Assembly (NCBI GenBank): GCA_963826795.1
Contig: CAWGYT010000008.1
Location: forward strand, 434,001-498,000
Source: CAWGYT01 sp963826795
Lineage (GTDB): Bacteria > Planctomycetota > Planctomycetia > Pirellulales > Pirellulaceae
Direction of reading: 5' to 3'
DNA: 64,000 bases
A model generated the notes under the pieces. It was not told the DNA's origin. It did not search any database and saw only the letters and a program-made list of their open reading frames with translations. A program made the translations under genes and the position numbers. Shown here one piece after another: positions 46,791-55,023 of the stretch (position 1 is its first letter; every line of letters begins with the position of its first letter).

Positions 46791-47025
46791 TGGCCCATCC
46801 CCGTCCGCCCACGCGACCCGGCTTCGAGGTTCCGAACCGGCCGCGCCCGGTTCCGATTCATGCCTCAGCGAGCCACGTACCCAGCGGAACCACCACGCCA
46901 TCCAACTCATGGCCGTGCCCCGCTGGCCGCTTGCCGTGCCCCGCTCTCGAATCGCCGGCGGGACTCACCTGCCGGCGGAACTCACCCGAATGACAGAACG
47001 ACAGAATTCAGAGCCCGGCGGCAGA

Positions 47026-47658
47026 CTACTCCTCGCCTTCCTCCTGCGCCGCCTTGCGTCCAATCACCTCCGGCTCGGCCTCGCTTCCCGAGACGGCTTC
47101 CAACTCCTCCTCTGCCGCGGCTTCCACGCACTGGACCACCACATCGGTCGGCTCGCCCAAAGCCTGGGCGCCGGAAGGCAGCGGCAGGTCGGCAAGCGTG
47201 ATCGACTGGTCCAATTCCAAGGCGTTGATATTCAGCTGCAGCTTTTCCGGAATCGAACTAACCGGGCAGGAGATCTCGACCTCATGCAGCAGCAGCTGAA
47301 CCACACCGCCGTGGTGCGTCCCCGGGGCGTCTCCCCGCAATTCAATCGGGACCATCATCTGGATCAATTCGCCAGCCGAGACCCGCGACAGATCCAAATG
47401 GAGCACGCCGCTGCCCAGTGCATCCCACTGCACGTCCCGTACGAAGGCACTGCCCGTCGCCGCTCCCTGCAACTCGACGACACGGCCGCCGTGCCGCAAC
47501 ATCGCCGCGATCTCTTCCGAGGGAATTGCGAGATTCACGGTCGCCTCGCCGTGCCCATAGAGGACCACCGGCGTCAGCCCGTTGGAGCGCAGCTTACGAG
47601 CGCTGCGTGAGCCGCATGATTCGCGCGCCTGAACGTGAACGATATCGGTATTGGTCAT
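47026..47658 (-). CDS. rplY: 50S ribosomal protein L25, long (CTC/TL5) form
   Basis: 210 residues. The N-terminal 5S-rRNA-binding L25 domain (VQARESCGSRSARKLRSNGLTPVVLYGHGE) is joined to a C-terminal TL5/CTC beta domain (VPIELRGDAPGTHHGGVVQ, EISCPVSSIPEKLQLNINAL), followed by an acidic Glu-rich tail. Start ATG 47656-47658 (MTNTDIVHVQ) has AAGGA upstream; an in-frame codon at 47679 would add seven residues. In many bacteria ctc/rplY stands between prs and pth. Here it keeps that place, but groES on the other strand separates it from prs. Confidence 0.93.
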   Translation of the reverse strand: MTNTDIVHVQARESCGSRSARKLRSNGLTPVVLYGHGEATVNLAIPSEEIAAMLRHGGRVVELQGAATGSAFVRDVQWDALGSGVLHLDLSRVSAGELIQMMVPIELRGDAPGTHHGGVVQLLLHEVEISCPVSSIPEKLQLNINALELDQSITLADLPLPSGAQALGEPTDVVVQCVEAAAEEELEAVSGSEAEPEVIGRKAAQEEGEE

Positions 47659-48112
47659 CGGAGCCGGATTCCTTCTCACTCAATTTCCACGGATCGTGAA
47701 CGTTAACCTGCTTCTGCACCCAGACTGGTCTGAATCGGGCAACGGGAATCCGGAATTGTCTCAGATCAAGCCCAAAATACAACCCCGCTTGCGACCACCC
47801 GCTTGCGACCACGGCCCGCTCGCTTGCGACCACGGCCCGGCGAAGAGCGTGGCTGAGCAGCCGAGGGGGTGAGCCGAGTCGCGGACGGCCCGAATCCCGC
47901 GAGAAGGCATCCACGCAGGCTCGGGAATTGGCGATTTTTGAACCTTTCGTCTTGGCGAAGTGACCGGCTGACGCAAATAATGGGCTCAGGCGGCAGACCG
48001 GATGTCGCTCGTCGCTTCCCCGTCCAGGCCGCCGGCTCAATGCCCTACAACCCTCGGCGTGCGCCCTCCTTTGGTGCCGCCCACGCCGCGACAACAAGGA
48101 ACCCCTCCGCGC
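47659..48112. repeat. 454-bp divergent intergenic region with about 20-bp tandem repeat
   Basis: CGCTTGCGACCAC occurs at 47786, 47800 and 47821, the last two extended by CGGCCCG, giving an array 47786-47840. The rest contains no recognisable gene. It must hold the promoters of rplY (minus) and groES (plus); no convincing -35/-10 pair was seen. Confidence 0.75.
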
Positions 48113-48451
48113 ATGACCAAGGCCAGCAAGAAGAATGCGGCGTTTGAGTACGTTGAACCGATCGGAGCGCGCGTAGTCGTTCGTAAAGACGAACCGAAAC
48201 GAGAGACCAAGGGGGGAATCGCCCTGCCTGATCAGGCCGAAATCCCCACCATCACCGGCCGCATCGTGACGATTTCGACACAAGTTGAAAACGACGAAGA
48301 CGTCCCCCTGCGCCAATACGACAAGATCCTGTTTCACCCGAAAAATGCGATTCCCGTCGATTTCGAACCGGACAATCAGCTGTTCGTCGTGCCGGTCGAC
48401 GACATCGTGGCCGTCTTTCGACGCGACAGCTCGTCTCCGCCTGCCGAGTAG
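48113..48451 (+). CDS. groES: GroES-family co-chaperonin
   Basis: 112 residues. After a ~14-residue polar leader the beta-barrel GroES fold is recognisable: VEPIGARVVVRKDEPKRETKGG, where KGGIALP is the mobile loop that contacts GroEL, then ITGRIVTIS, the KILFHPKNAIPVDF core and VVPVDDIVAVFR at the end. The sequence is diverged from E. coli GroES and no groEL is adjacent, so it may be one of several paralogues serving a particular GroEL. AAGGA lies 12 nt before ATG 48113. It is the only plus-strand gene in the 42940-50413 block and is convergent with prs, with a palindromic REP-like element between the two stops. Confidence 0.85.
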   Translation: MTKASKKNAAFEYVEPIGARVVVRKDEPKRETKGGIALPDQAEIPTITGRIVTISTQVENDEDVPLRQYDKILFHPKNAIPVDFEPDNQLFVVPVDDIVAVFRRDSSSPPAE

Positions 48452-48469
48452 CCATCCCCGGCTTGGGAA

Positions 48470-48580
48470 AACGGGGTCGGATTGAGAAAACAGGGTCGGA
48501 TTGAGAAAAGGGGTCAGGTCCCAAAAGTGCGAAGCACCCGAAGGGCCGTGCCGGCTTTTGGGACCTGCCCCCTTTTGCCA
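48470..48580. repeat. REP-like palindromic element (GGGGTCAGG family), copy 1
   Basis: Left arm 48506-48527 (starting AAAAGGGGTCAGG) is the near-perfect inverted complement of right arm 48555-48576. The centre contains GTGCGAAGCACCCG. It is preceded by degenerate tandem copies of GGGTCGGATTGAGAAAA. It fills the gap between the convergent groES and prs stops, where it could also act as a transcription terminator on either strand. Confidence 0.9.
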
Positions 48581-49531
48581 CTAGATCCCCTGAAAGATCT
48601 CGCTGATCGATTCGTCGTGGTGGATCCGTTTGATGGCTTCGCCCAACAGTGGCGCGACGCTCAAGATCTTGATCTTGTCGATTTCCTGCTCGGGGCGCAG
48701 TGGAATCGTATCGGTCAGTACGATTTCGGTGATCGGGGCGGACTGCAGCCGCGCAACCGCCTCGCCGGAAAGCACGCCGTGCGTGGCGGCGACGTAAATC
48801 TCACGGGCCCCCGCCGCGTGCACCAGATTCGCCGCGCCGCAGATCGAGCCCGCGGTGCTGATCATGTCATCGAACATCAGGGCGATCTTCCCGCGGATCG
48901 GGCCCCCGATGATATTTTCTTGGCGGGTCACCGAGGCGCTGGACCGACGTTTGTCGACGATCGCGAGCGTTCCGCCCAGCCGCTTCGAGTGCCCCACGGC
49001 GCGCTTGATGCTGCCTTCGTCCGGACTGACGACGGCAATGTCGTCGGACTTCAGCCCCTTACTGAGAAAGTAGCCATTCAGCACCGGGGCGGCGTAGAGA
49101 TGGTCGACCGGAACGTCAAAAAACCCCTGAATCTGGGCGGCGTGGAGATCCATGGTCAGCGCGCGGTCCGCCCCGGCGCGGGTGATCAAGTTGGCCACCA
49201 GCTTGGCGGTGATCGGCACCCGCCCCTCGTCCTTTCGATCCTGACGCGCGTAGCCAAAATAGGGCAACACGGCCGTGATCCGTTGGGCGCTGGCCCGCTT
49301 GCAGCTGTCGATCATGACCAACAGCTCCATCAGATTCTTGTTGACCGGCGGGCACGTGGGCTGGATCAAGAACACATCTCGACCCCGCACATCCTCTTCG
49401 ATCTTGCAGGCGATCTCGCCGTCGGGAAAATCCGACAGGCTGATCTTCCCCAGGGACAGATTCAGGAACTGGCAAATACGTCGCGAAAGCGTCGGATTGG
49501 CCCGCCCGCTGAAGATTTTCAATTCACGCAT
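48581..49531 (-). CDS. prs: Ribose-phosphate pyrophosphokinase
   Basis: 316 residues. Prs makes PRPP from ribose-5-phosphate and ATP. Signatures: MRELKIFSGRANPTLSRRIC, DFPDGEIACKIEEDVRGRDVFL, YFGYARQDRK, the metal/flexible region TMDLHAAQIQGFFDVPVDHLYA, and the PRPP-binding loop MFDDMISTAGSI. The length is normal with the start at ATG 49529-49531; a further in-frame ATG at 49591 would add 20 unconserved residues. It is downstream of the GlmU-like gene on the same strand (123-bp gap), the classical glmU-prs pairing. The stop abuts the REP-like element. Confidence 0.96.
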   Translation of the reverse strand: MRELKIFSGRANPTLSRRICQFLNLSLGKISLSDFPDGEIACKIEEDVRGRDVFLIQPTCPPVNKNLMELLVMIDSCKRASAQRITAVLPYFGYARQDRKDEGRVPITAKLVANLITRAGADRALTMDLHAAQIQGFFDVPVDHLYAAPVLNGYFLSKGLKSDDIAVVSPDEGSIKRAVGHSKRLGGTLAIVDKRRSSASVTRQENIIGGPIRGKIALMFDDMISTAGSICGAANLVHAAGAREIYVAATHGVLSGEAVARLQSAPITEIVLTDTIPLRPEQEIDKIKILSVAPLLGEAIKRIHHDESISEIFQGI

Positions 49532-49654
49532 GAGTGTGATCTGCCGTCGTCCCGCGGGGCCGTTGGAGAAAGAAGTTGCCGCTCGCTTCACCGCTTCCCG
49601 GAAGGCACGATGATAGCATAACAGCCCGCGATCATCAGCCGCAGGAGGTCGAAC

Positions 49655-50413
49655 TCAGTGCGAATCGAGTTCCGGACGACGGCGACGCAACTCTTGCTCG
49701 ACCCGCTCCAGATCGTCGACCGTGTTGACGCTCAGCGCTTCGCACGGCTGGAGCACCGCCAGGGCGCGGACGTCGGCGCCGTCGCGCTGCAAGATCCCTG
49801 GGCAGTCCGTGATGTAATACTCGCCCTGTCGGTTCTCGTTCGTGAGGCGTTCCAGTGCCCCCAACAGGGCCGGCCCGTCGAAGACGTAGGTGCTCATGTT
49901 CACTTCGCGAATCGTCCGCTGCGCGTCGGTGGCGTCCTTTTCTTCCACGATGGCCTGAAACCTGCCCTCCGAATCACGCACAATTCGCCCGAGCCCAGTG
50001 GGATCGTCCTTCACGAGGGAACCCAGCACGCATGCCGGCCGCTCTCGCTCGTACAAGTCCAACAGGGCCCTCAGGGACGAGGCCTGCGTCATGGGCGAGT
50101 CCCCCGTCAGGACAACCACGGCTCCCTCGTGGCCGCGCAGTTGATCGACGCACATCTTGACCGCATGTCCCGTTCCCAACTGCTCCCGCTGTTCCGCAAA
50201 GCGAATCCAGGGACGCCCCGCCAGGGCGGCTCGCACGTCAGCGCCCCGATACCCGACCACCACGACCGCTTGTTCCACCCCTGCGTCCTGCAAGGCGTCC
50301 AGCACGAATTCCACCAACGGCCGGCCGCAGGCGGGCACCAGGACCTTCGGCAAGTCGGACTGCATCCGGGTCCCTTTCCCAGCGGCCAACACGACAGCAA
50401 TGCGGCTTGTCAT
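49655..50413 (-). CDS. GlmU-like nucleotidyltransferase (uridyltransferase domain only)
   Basis: 252 residues. The N-terminal signature IAVVLAAGKGTRMQSDLPKV is that of GlmU, which makes UDP-GlcNAc from GlcNAc-1-phosphate and UTP. Further blocks are EQLGTGHAVKMC, VVVLTGDSPM, GLGRIVRDSEGRFQAIVEEKDA, REVNMSTYVFDG and EYYITDCPGILQ. The left-handed beta-helix acetyltransferase domain that makes up the second half of bifunctional GlmU is absent; the protein stops 26 residues after the last conserved block. Acetylation of glucosamine-1-phosphate must therefore occur elsewhere. AGAGGAAC precedes ATG 50411-50413. It is next to prs as glmU usually is, which favours the UDP-GlcNAc assignment over other sugar nucleotidyltransferases. 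Confidence 0.82.
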   Translation of the reverse strand: MTSRIAVVLAAGKGTRMQSDLPKVLVPACGRPLVEFVLDALQDAGVEQAVVVVGYRGADVRAALAGRPWIRFAEQREQLGTGHAVKMCVDQLRGHEGAVVVLTGDSPMTQASSLRALLDLYERERPACVLGSLVKDDPTGLGRIVRDSEGRFQAIVEEKDATDAQRTIREVNMSTYVFDGPALLGALERLTNENRQGEYYITDCPGILQRDGADVRALAVLQPCEALSVNTVDDLERVEQELRRRRPELDSH

Positions 50414-50846
50414 CACCCTGTTCCTCTCCCGACCCTGACTTGAAAATCGTGGTCTCATGCAATGTAAGCTGAAAGACCGGGCATCCGAGACGGCTCCGCA
50501 CCCAGGCGAGCGGCGCCGCGAGCGGCCCAAGTTGACCCGAAATCCTTGCTTGATTCTAGCGTGTGATGCCCCCGCCTGGTCCCCGTTGCGACCCGGCGAT
50601 GACGCGGTGCGAAGCTGGACCGCAGGCCCGAACGGGTCCCTGATGAGGTGGACGAAGGAGGACGAATCCTGCCCACGCTCGGTCTGAGAGGCAAACCGCA
50701 CACGATCCGTTGACACTTTCCGCTGCCCGCTCCTAAAATGTTGGGTTTTCCCGGTTGATTCCGGCGCGGATCGTAACGCTCGCACGATTTCGGTCAGCGT
50801 GCCACGATCCAGCACCGAGCCACCGGCGTCCGGGGAGTGCGGTAAT
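50414..50846. other. 433-bp divergent intergenic region (glmU-like / argB)
   Basis: No gene is supported. The region holds a good sigma-70-like promoter pointing to argB (annotated separately). No arginine-repressor (ARG-box-like) palindrome was recognised by eye. Short frames on both strands overlap each other and match nothing. Confidence 0.5.
50710..50739 (+). promoter_or_regulatory. Sigma-70 promoter for argB
   Basis: TTGACA (50710-50715, perfect -35) and TAAAAT (50734-50739, one mismatch to TATAAT) are separated by 18 bp. Transcription would begin near 50746, giving a leader of about 100 nt before the TTG start of argB. Confidence 0.6.
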
Positions 50847-51731
50847 TTGCAAGAAGCCATCGAAAAAGCTGATGTCCTGATTGAGGCCCTGGGTTGGATC
50901 CGCAGGTTTCGTGACAAGATCACGGTGATCAAGCTGGGCGGCAGTGCCATGGAGGACCAATTGGCGCTGCTGCACATCCTGCTGGACATGGTTTTCATGG
51001 AAACGGTGGGAATGCGTCCCGTCCTGGTCCACGGAGGCGGCGCCGCGATCTCGCGGGCCATGGACAAGGCGGGCCTGGAACCTCGCTTTATCCAGGGCCG
51101 ACGGTACACCGACCCAGCGACTCTGGCGATCGTCCAACGCGTCCTCGGCAAGGAAGTCTGCGAGTTCCTGACCAATCGAATTCGTGAACTTGGGGGCGAG
51201 GCCGAGCGGCTGAACTTCGAAACCACACAAGTGCTCTTCGGCCGCCGGATCGCGATTCCCGCACCCGACGGCCCCCCTCTGGACCTCGGCTTGGTCGGCG
51301 AGATCACGCATGTGGATACGTCCGCGATCCTCGCGGTCTGCCAGCAGGGCCGGATTCCCGTGATCCCCTCGCTGTGCCAGGAAGAGGGTTCCGATCAGTT
51401 GCTCAACGTCAACGCCGACACGGCCGCCACGGCGATCGCCCAGAGTCTGAACGCCGAAAAACTGGTTTACGTGAGCGACGTCAACGGCGTCCGGCGTGAC
51501 AAGGACGACCCCGAAACGCATATCCAATCGTTAACCGCGACCGAGGCGAAGCAACTGATTCGTGAAGGGATCATTCATTCGGGGATGATTCCTAAAGTCG
51601 AAGCCTGCCTTGAGACACTCGACCGGGGCGTCCGCAAAGTCCACATCATTGATGGCGGCCTACGACATTCGCTGCTGCTGGAGATCTACACCACCCGAGG
51701 CGTAGGAACGGAAATTGTCAATGACGCCTAG
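50847..51731 (+). CDS. argB: Acetylglutamate kinase
   Basis: 294 residues from the chosen start. ArgB phosphorylates N-acetylglutamate, the second step of arginine synthesis. Signatures: ITVIKLGGSAMED, PVLVHGGGAAISRAMDKAGL, LNVNADTAATAIAQSLNAEKLVYVSDV and the C-terminal GGLRHSLLLEIYTTRGVGT. The start is a TTG at 50847 with GGGGAG 9 nt upstream, giving the family length; a GTG at 50799 is in frame but its extra residues are unconserved. A perfect TTGACA promoter box lies ~130 bp upstream. argD follows after a 245-bp gap carrying a palindromic REP-like element, which may separate the transcripts. Whether it is feedback-regulated cannot be told from sequence alone. Confidence 0.95.
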   Translation: MQEAIEKADVLIEALGWIRRFRDKITVIKLGGSAMEDQLALLHILLDMVFMETVGMRPVLVHGGGAAISRAMDKAGLEPRFIQGRRYTDPATLAIVQRVLGKEVCEFLTNRIRELGGEAERLNFETTQVLFGRRIAIPAPDGPPLDLGLVGEITHVDTSAILAVCQQGRIPVIPSLCQEEGSDQLLNVNADTAATAIAQSLNAEKLVYVSDVNGVRRDKDDPETHIQSLTATEAKQLIREGIIHSGMIPKVEACLETLDRGVRKVHIIDGGLRHSLLLEIYTTRGVGTEIVNDA

Positions 51732-51757
51732 TGCGATGTCAGAGCGAGGATTTGGGG

Positions 51758-51838
51758 TTGGGAAAAGGGGTCAGGTCGGAAAGGCCGGAACGGCCCTTCG
51801 GGTGCTTCGCACTCTTGGGACCTGACCCCTTTTCCCAA
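51758..51838. repeat. REP-like palindromic element (GGGGTCAGG family), copy 2
   Basis: A perfect 20-bp inverted repeat: the arm at 51758-51777 (containing AAAAGGGGTCAGG) is complementary to 51819-51838. The 41-bp centre carries GGGTGCTTCGCAC, the reverse complement of the GTGCGAAGCACCC core of copies 1 and 3. It lies between argB and argD, 26 bp after the argB stop, and could act as a terminator or mRNA-stabilising stem-loop. Confidence 0.95.
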
Positions 51839-51976
51839 CGTGGCCGAACATGTCCAGGCCGCTTCGTGTCGCTTGCGTCCGGCGTGATCCTCGATCATTG
51901 TTTTATCCTGGATGAGGTCCTGACTCCGATCCCCCTCTTATCCGCTCACCCTCACACAAGGTTTGCACGAGTCGCT

Positions 51977-53179
51977 ATGAGCACGCACAGTATGACGTCC
52001 ACGTCGGACGTGCTGCAGACGTTCAAGCAGTACGTGATTCCCAACTATGGCCGCTATCCGGTCTGCCTGGTCCGCGGCGAGGGATCTTACGTGTGGGACA
52101 GCGACGGCAAGCGCTACTTGGATTTCTTCCCGGGCTGGGGCTGTAATCTGCTGGGACATTGTCCTCCGCCAATCGTGGAAGCGGTGCAAGAGCAGGTCGC
52201 GACCCTGATCCACGTCCCCAACACATGGCATACGGAGAGCCAGGGCCGTTGGGCGCAACTGTTGTCCGAACGCAGCTTCCAGGGGCAGGCGTTCTTCTGC
52301 AATTCAGGCACGGAAGCGAATGAAGCGGCGATCAAGTTGGCTCGGCTCCACACGCCCGAGCACCGTTACAAAATCATCACGTTCGAGGGCGGTTTTCACG
52401 GACGGACGCTCGGCGCAACCGCGGCGACGGCTCAGCCCAAATACCACCAAGGCCTCGGCCCGCTGATGGCGGGTTTCGTTTACGCTCCCTTCGGCGACCT
52501 GGCGGCGGTACGCGAGCGAGTCGACGACCAGACCTGTGCGATTCTGGTCGAGCCGATCCAAGGCGAGGGAGGGATTCGCATTTCGCCGCCGGGCTTTCTG
52601 GCGGGGCTGCGCGAGATCGCGGATGAGTTCGACCTGCTGCTGATGTTCGACGAAGTTCAGACCGGCTGCGGTCGGACCGGGGACTGGTTTGCCTATCAGG
52701 GATTTGGAGTCACGCCGGACGTGGTGACGCTGGCCAAGTCCCTGTGCGGCGGGATCGCGGGAGGTGCCTTGTTGACGACCCACGAGATCGCGCCCAGTCT
52801 GCGTCCCGGGATGCACGCCGCCACGTTTGGCGGAAATCCGATCGCGGCGCGAGCGGGAATTGCGGCGATCGAGATGATCGAGCGAGAAGGCTTGTTGGAA
52901 CACGGTCAGGCCATGAGCCAGTTATTCGCCGAGGAACTTACTAAACTGGCGAGCAGCTGCGACTTGATTCAAGACGTCCGCGTGCGGGGCATGATGATCG
53001 GCCTTGAGCTTTCGGTCGAAGGCGCTCCGTTCGTAAAGGCCTGCTTGGAACGCCAATTATTGATCAACTGCACCCAGACGACCGTGCTCCGTCTGTTACC
53101 CGCGCTGAATATTTCGCCGGAACAGGTGCGGGAAGGACTCGAAATCCTCGCCGATGTCCTGCAGCACGAGGTCGCTTGA
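51977..53179 (+). CDS. argD: Acetylornithine aminotransferase
   Basis: 400 residues, PLP fold type I, class-III aminotransferase. It transaminates N-acetylglutamate-semialdehyde to N-acetylornithine. Key segments: YVWDSDGKRYLDFFPGWGCN, FFCNSGTEANEAAIKLAR, FEGGFHGRTLGATAATAQ, LMFDEVQTGCGRTG and the PLP lysine in VTLAKSLCGGIAGGALL, followed by HAATFGGNPIAARAG. ATG 51977 begins the conserved region (a few Ser/Thr residues, then VLQTFKQYVIPNYGRYP). argF starts 73 bp after the stop, same strand. Some relatives also act on succinyl-diaminopimelate in lysine synthesis. The arg context favours arginine. Confidence 0.95.
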   Translation: MSTHSMTSTSDVLQTFKQYVIPNYGRYPVCLVRGEGSYVWDSDGKRYLDFFPGWGCNLLGHCPPPIVEAVQEQVATLIHVPNTWHTESQGRWAQLLSERSFQGQAFFCNSGTEANEAAIKLARLHTPEHRYKIITFEGGFHGRTLGATAATAQPKYHQGLGPLMAGFVYAPFGDLAAVRERVDDQTCAILVEPIQGEGGIRISPPGFLAGLREIADEFDLLLMFDEVQTGCGRTGDWFAYQGFGVTPDVVTLAKSLCGGIAGGALLTTHEIAPSLRPGMHAATFGGNPIAARAGIAAIEMIEREGLLEHGQAMSQLFAEELTKLASSCDLIQDVRVRGMMIGLELSVEGAPFVKACLERQLLINCTQTTVLRLLPALNISPEQVREGLEILADVLQHEVA

Positions 53180-53252
53180 CCGGGCGTGCGCCGCCCGCCG
53201 CGAGATCTCGAACCGTCCCTTCTGGCAGACGTCCTCGAACAAGGCGATTCCC

Positions 53253-54182
53253 ATGCGTCACTTATTGACTCTTGACGATCTCGATACCCAGGCCATCGAA
53301 CAACTGCTGGCGTTGGCCGCCGAGCTGAAGGGCGAATTCCAGCGCGGAATCCGGCGGCCCCGCTTGACCGGCCAGGTTCTGGGGCTGCTCTTCTCGAAGC
53401 CCTCGCTGCGGACTCGCGTTAGCTTCCAGGCCGGAATGTCTCAATTGGGCGGCAGCAGCCTCTATCTGGGAGGCGATGTGGGCTGGAAAAATCGTGAATC
53501 CATCGCCGATTTCGCGCGCGTCGTAAGTCGCTATCTGGACGCCATTGTCTGCCGCACTCACGCTCACGAAGAAGTGCATGAGCTGGCGAAGTACAGCTCC
53601 TGTCCGGTAATCAACGGCTTGACCGATTCGGCTCATCCCTGCCAAGCCCTGGCAGACGTGCTGACGCTGCGCGAATACGGCCCTTCCGATCGACGACCCA
53701 AGCTGGCGTTCGTGGGAGACGGGAACAACGTGTCGCGCAGCCTGGCGGTGGCCTGCAGTCGACTCGGGATCGACTTCAGCCTGGCGGCCCCCGCGGCGTA
53801 TCAGCTCGAGCCCGAACTGCTCGATCGGCTCCGGCAAGAAAGCCCCGCGACCGAGATCACTCAGACGACCGAGCTCTCCGATGCGCTCAAAGATGCGACG
53901 GCGGTCTATACAGATGTCTGGTCCAGCATGGGATTCGAAGCCGAATCAGAACGCCGCGAGCGCGACTTTGCGGCCTACCAGGTCAATGCCAACTTAATGT
54001 CATTCGCTCCGAAGGATGCGATTTTCTTGCATTGCTTGCCCGCGCATCGGGGTTTGGAAGTCACCGACGAAATCATCGATGGACCGCAAAGTCGTGTGAT
54101 TGACCAGGCGGAAAATCGGATGCATGTGCAAAAGGCTTTGTTAGTCTGGCTACTGGAGGGTAACGTGCATGCCTCGCCATGA
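53253..54182 (+). CDS. argF: Ornithine carbamoyltransferase
   Basis: 309 residues. ArgF makes citrulline from ornithine and carbamoyl phosphate. Motifs are complete: carbamoyl-phosphate loop SKPSLRTRVSFQAGMSQLGG, CRTHAHEEVHELAKYS, the HPCQALADVLTL block, DGNNVSRSLAVACSRLG (ornithine side), DVWSSMGFE and HCLPAHRGLEVTDEI. The substrate motifs point to ornithine rather than acetylornithine (no ArgF'-type change was seen), although this was judged by eye. It overlaps the next gene rph by 14 bp, so translation of the two is probably coupled. argG and argH, needed to finish arginine, are not in the window. Confidence 0.95.
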   Translation: MRHLLTLDDLDTQAIEQLLALAAELKGEFQRGIRRPRLTGQVLGLLFSKPSLRTRVSFQAGMSQLGGSSLYLGGDVGWKNRESIADFARVVSRYLDAIVCRTHAHEEVHELAKYSSCPVINGLTDSAHPCQALADVLTLREYGPSDRRPKLAFVGDGNNVSRSLAVACSRLGIDFSLAAPAAYQLEPELLDRLRQESPATEITQTTELSDALKDATAVYTDVWSSMGFEAESERRERDFAAYQVNANLMSFAPKDAIFLHCLPAHRGLEVTDEIIDGPQSRVIDQAENRMHVQKALLVWLLEGNVHASP

Positions 54183-54915
54183 TGGACGCCGTGAGGACCA
54201 GCTTCGGGCGATCACGATTCAGGCCCATTTCACCCGCATGGCCGCGGGCAGCTATCTCTACTCCGCCGGGCAAACGTCCGTCCTCTGCACGGCCAGCCTC
54301 GAGCCGCGCGTGCCGCCGTGGCTGGCCGGCGCCGGCAAAGGCTGGGTGACCGCCGAATACAGCATGCTGCCCGGCAGCACCCAACCACGGAAGGCGCGGG
54401 ATCGGGGTGTGAAGATTGATGGTCGGACCACCGAGATACAACGCCTGATCGGCCGAAGCCTGCGGGCCGTGATGGACCTGGAGGCACTTGGCGAGCAGAT
54501 GATTACGGTCGATTGCGATGTCCTGCAAGCGGACGGCGGCACACGAACGGCCAGTGTCACCGGCGGCTTCCTCGCCCTGTTTGATGCCGTCTCCCAACTC
54601 CAGCGCGATCACGCCCTGCCGGATCCAGGTCGCTTCCCCATCCGTGACAGCATTGCCGCGGTCAGCGTGGGGATGGTGGGCGGTTGCCCACTCCTGGATC
54701 TGGACTACCAGGAAGATCTCGCGGCCGCCGTCGATATGAATGTCGTCATGACCGGCGGTGGGCGATACGTCGAGATCCAGGGCACGGGCGAGGAGGCCAC
54801 GTTCAGCGAGGGCGAGCTCGCGCAGTTGCTGACGCTTGCGTCCGCAGGGATTCGGCAGCTGACCGAGCGACAGCAGCAGGAATTGGGGGGTCGCTGGCCC
54901 CGACCTCACGGCTGA
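54169..54915 (+). CDS. rph: Ribonuclease PH
   Basis: 248 residues. RNase PH is a phosphorolytic exonuclease that trims tRNA 3' ends. The N-terminal DGRREDQLRAITIQAHFT and the long core GKGWVTAEYSMLPGSTQPRK, VKIDGRTTEIQRLIGRSLRAV, ITVDCDVLQADGGTRTASVTGGF and the C-terminal YVEIQGTGEEATFSEGEL match the family closely. It overlaps the 3' end of argF (ATG 54169 inside argF), an unusual operon partner for arginine synthesis. Length and active site are complete. The hexameric enzyme needs phosphate. No other RNA-processing gene is adjacent. Confidence 0.96.
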   Translation: MPRHDGRREDQLRAITIQAHFTRMAAGSYLYSAGQTSVLCTASLEPRVPPWLAGAGKGWVTAEYSMLPGSTQPRKARDRGVKIDGRTTEIQRLIGRSLRAVMDLEALGEQMITVDCDVLQADGGTRTASVTGGFLALFDAVSQLQRDHALPDPGRFPIRDSIAAVSVGMVGGCPLLDLDYQEDLAAAVDMNVVMTGGGRYVEIQGTGEEATFSEGELAQLLTLASAGIRQLTERQQQELGGRWPRPHG

Positions 54916-55023
54916 GCGACACTGGACAGCTCGACGACCCAACCTGCCTGCAAGGCCCGGCGTTGACTCGCGCTGACAGGCGCGGTCCACTAGGGGGATT
55001 CCGATGTCCGGGACCTGAACGAC

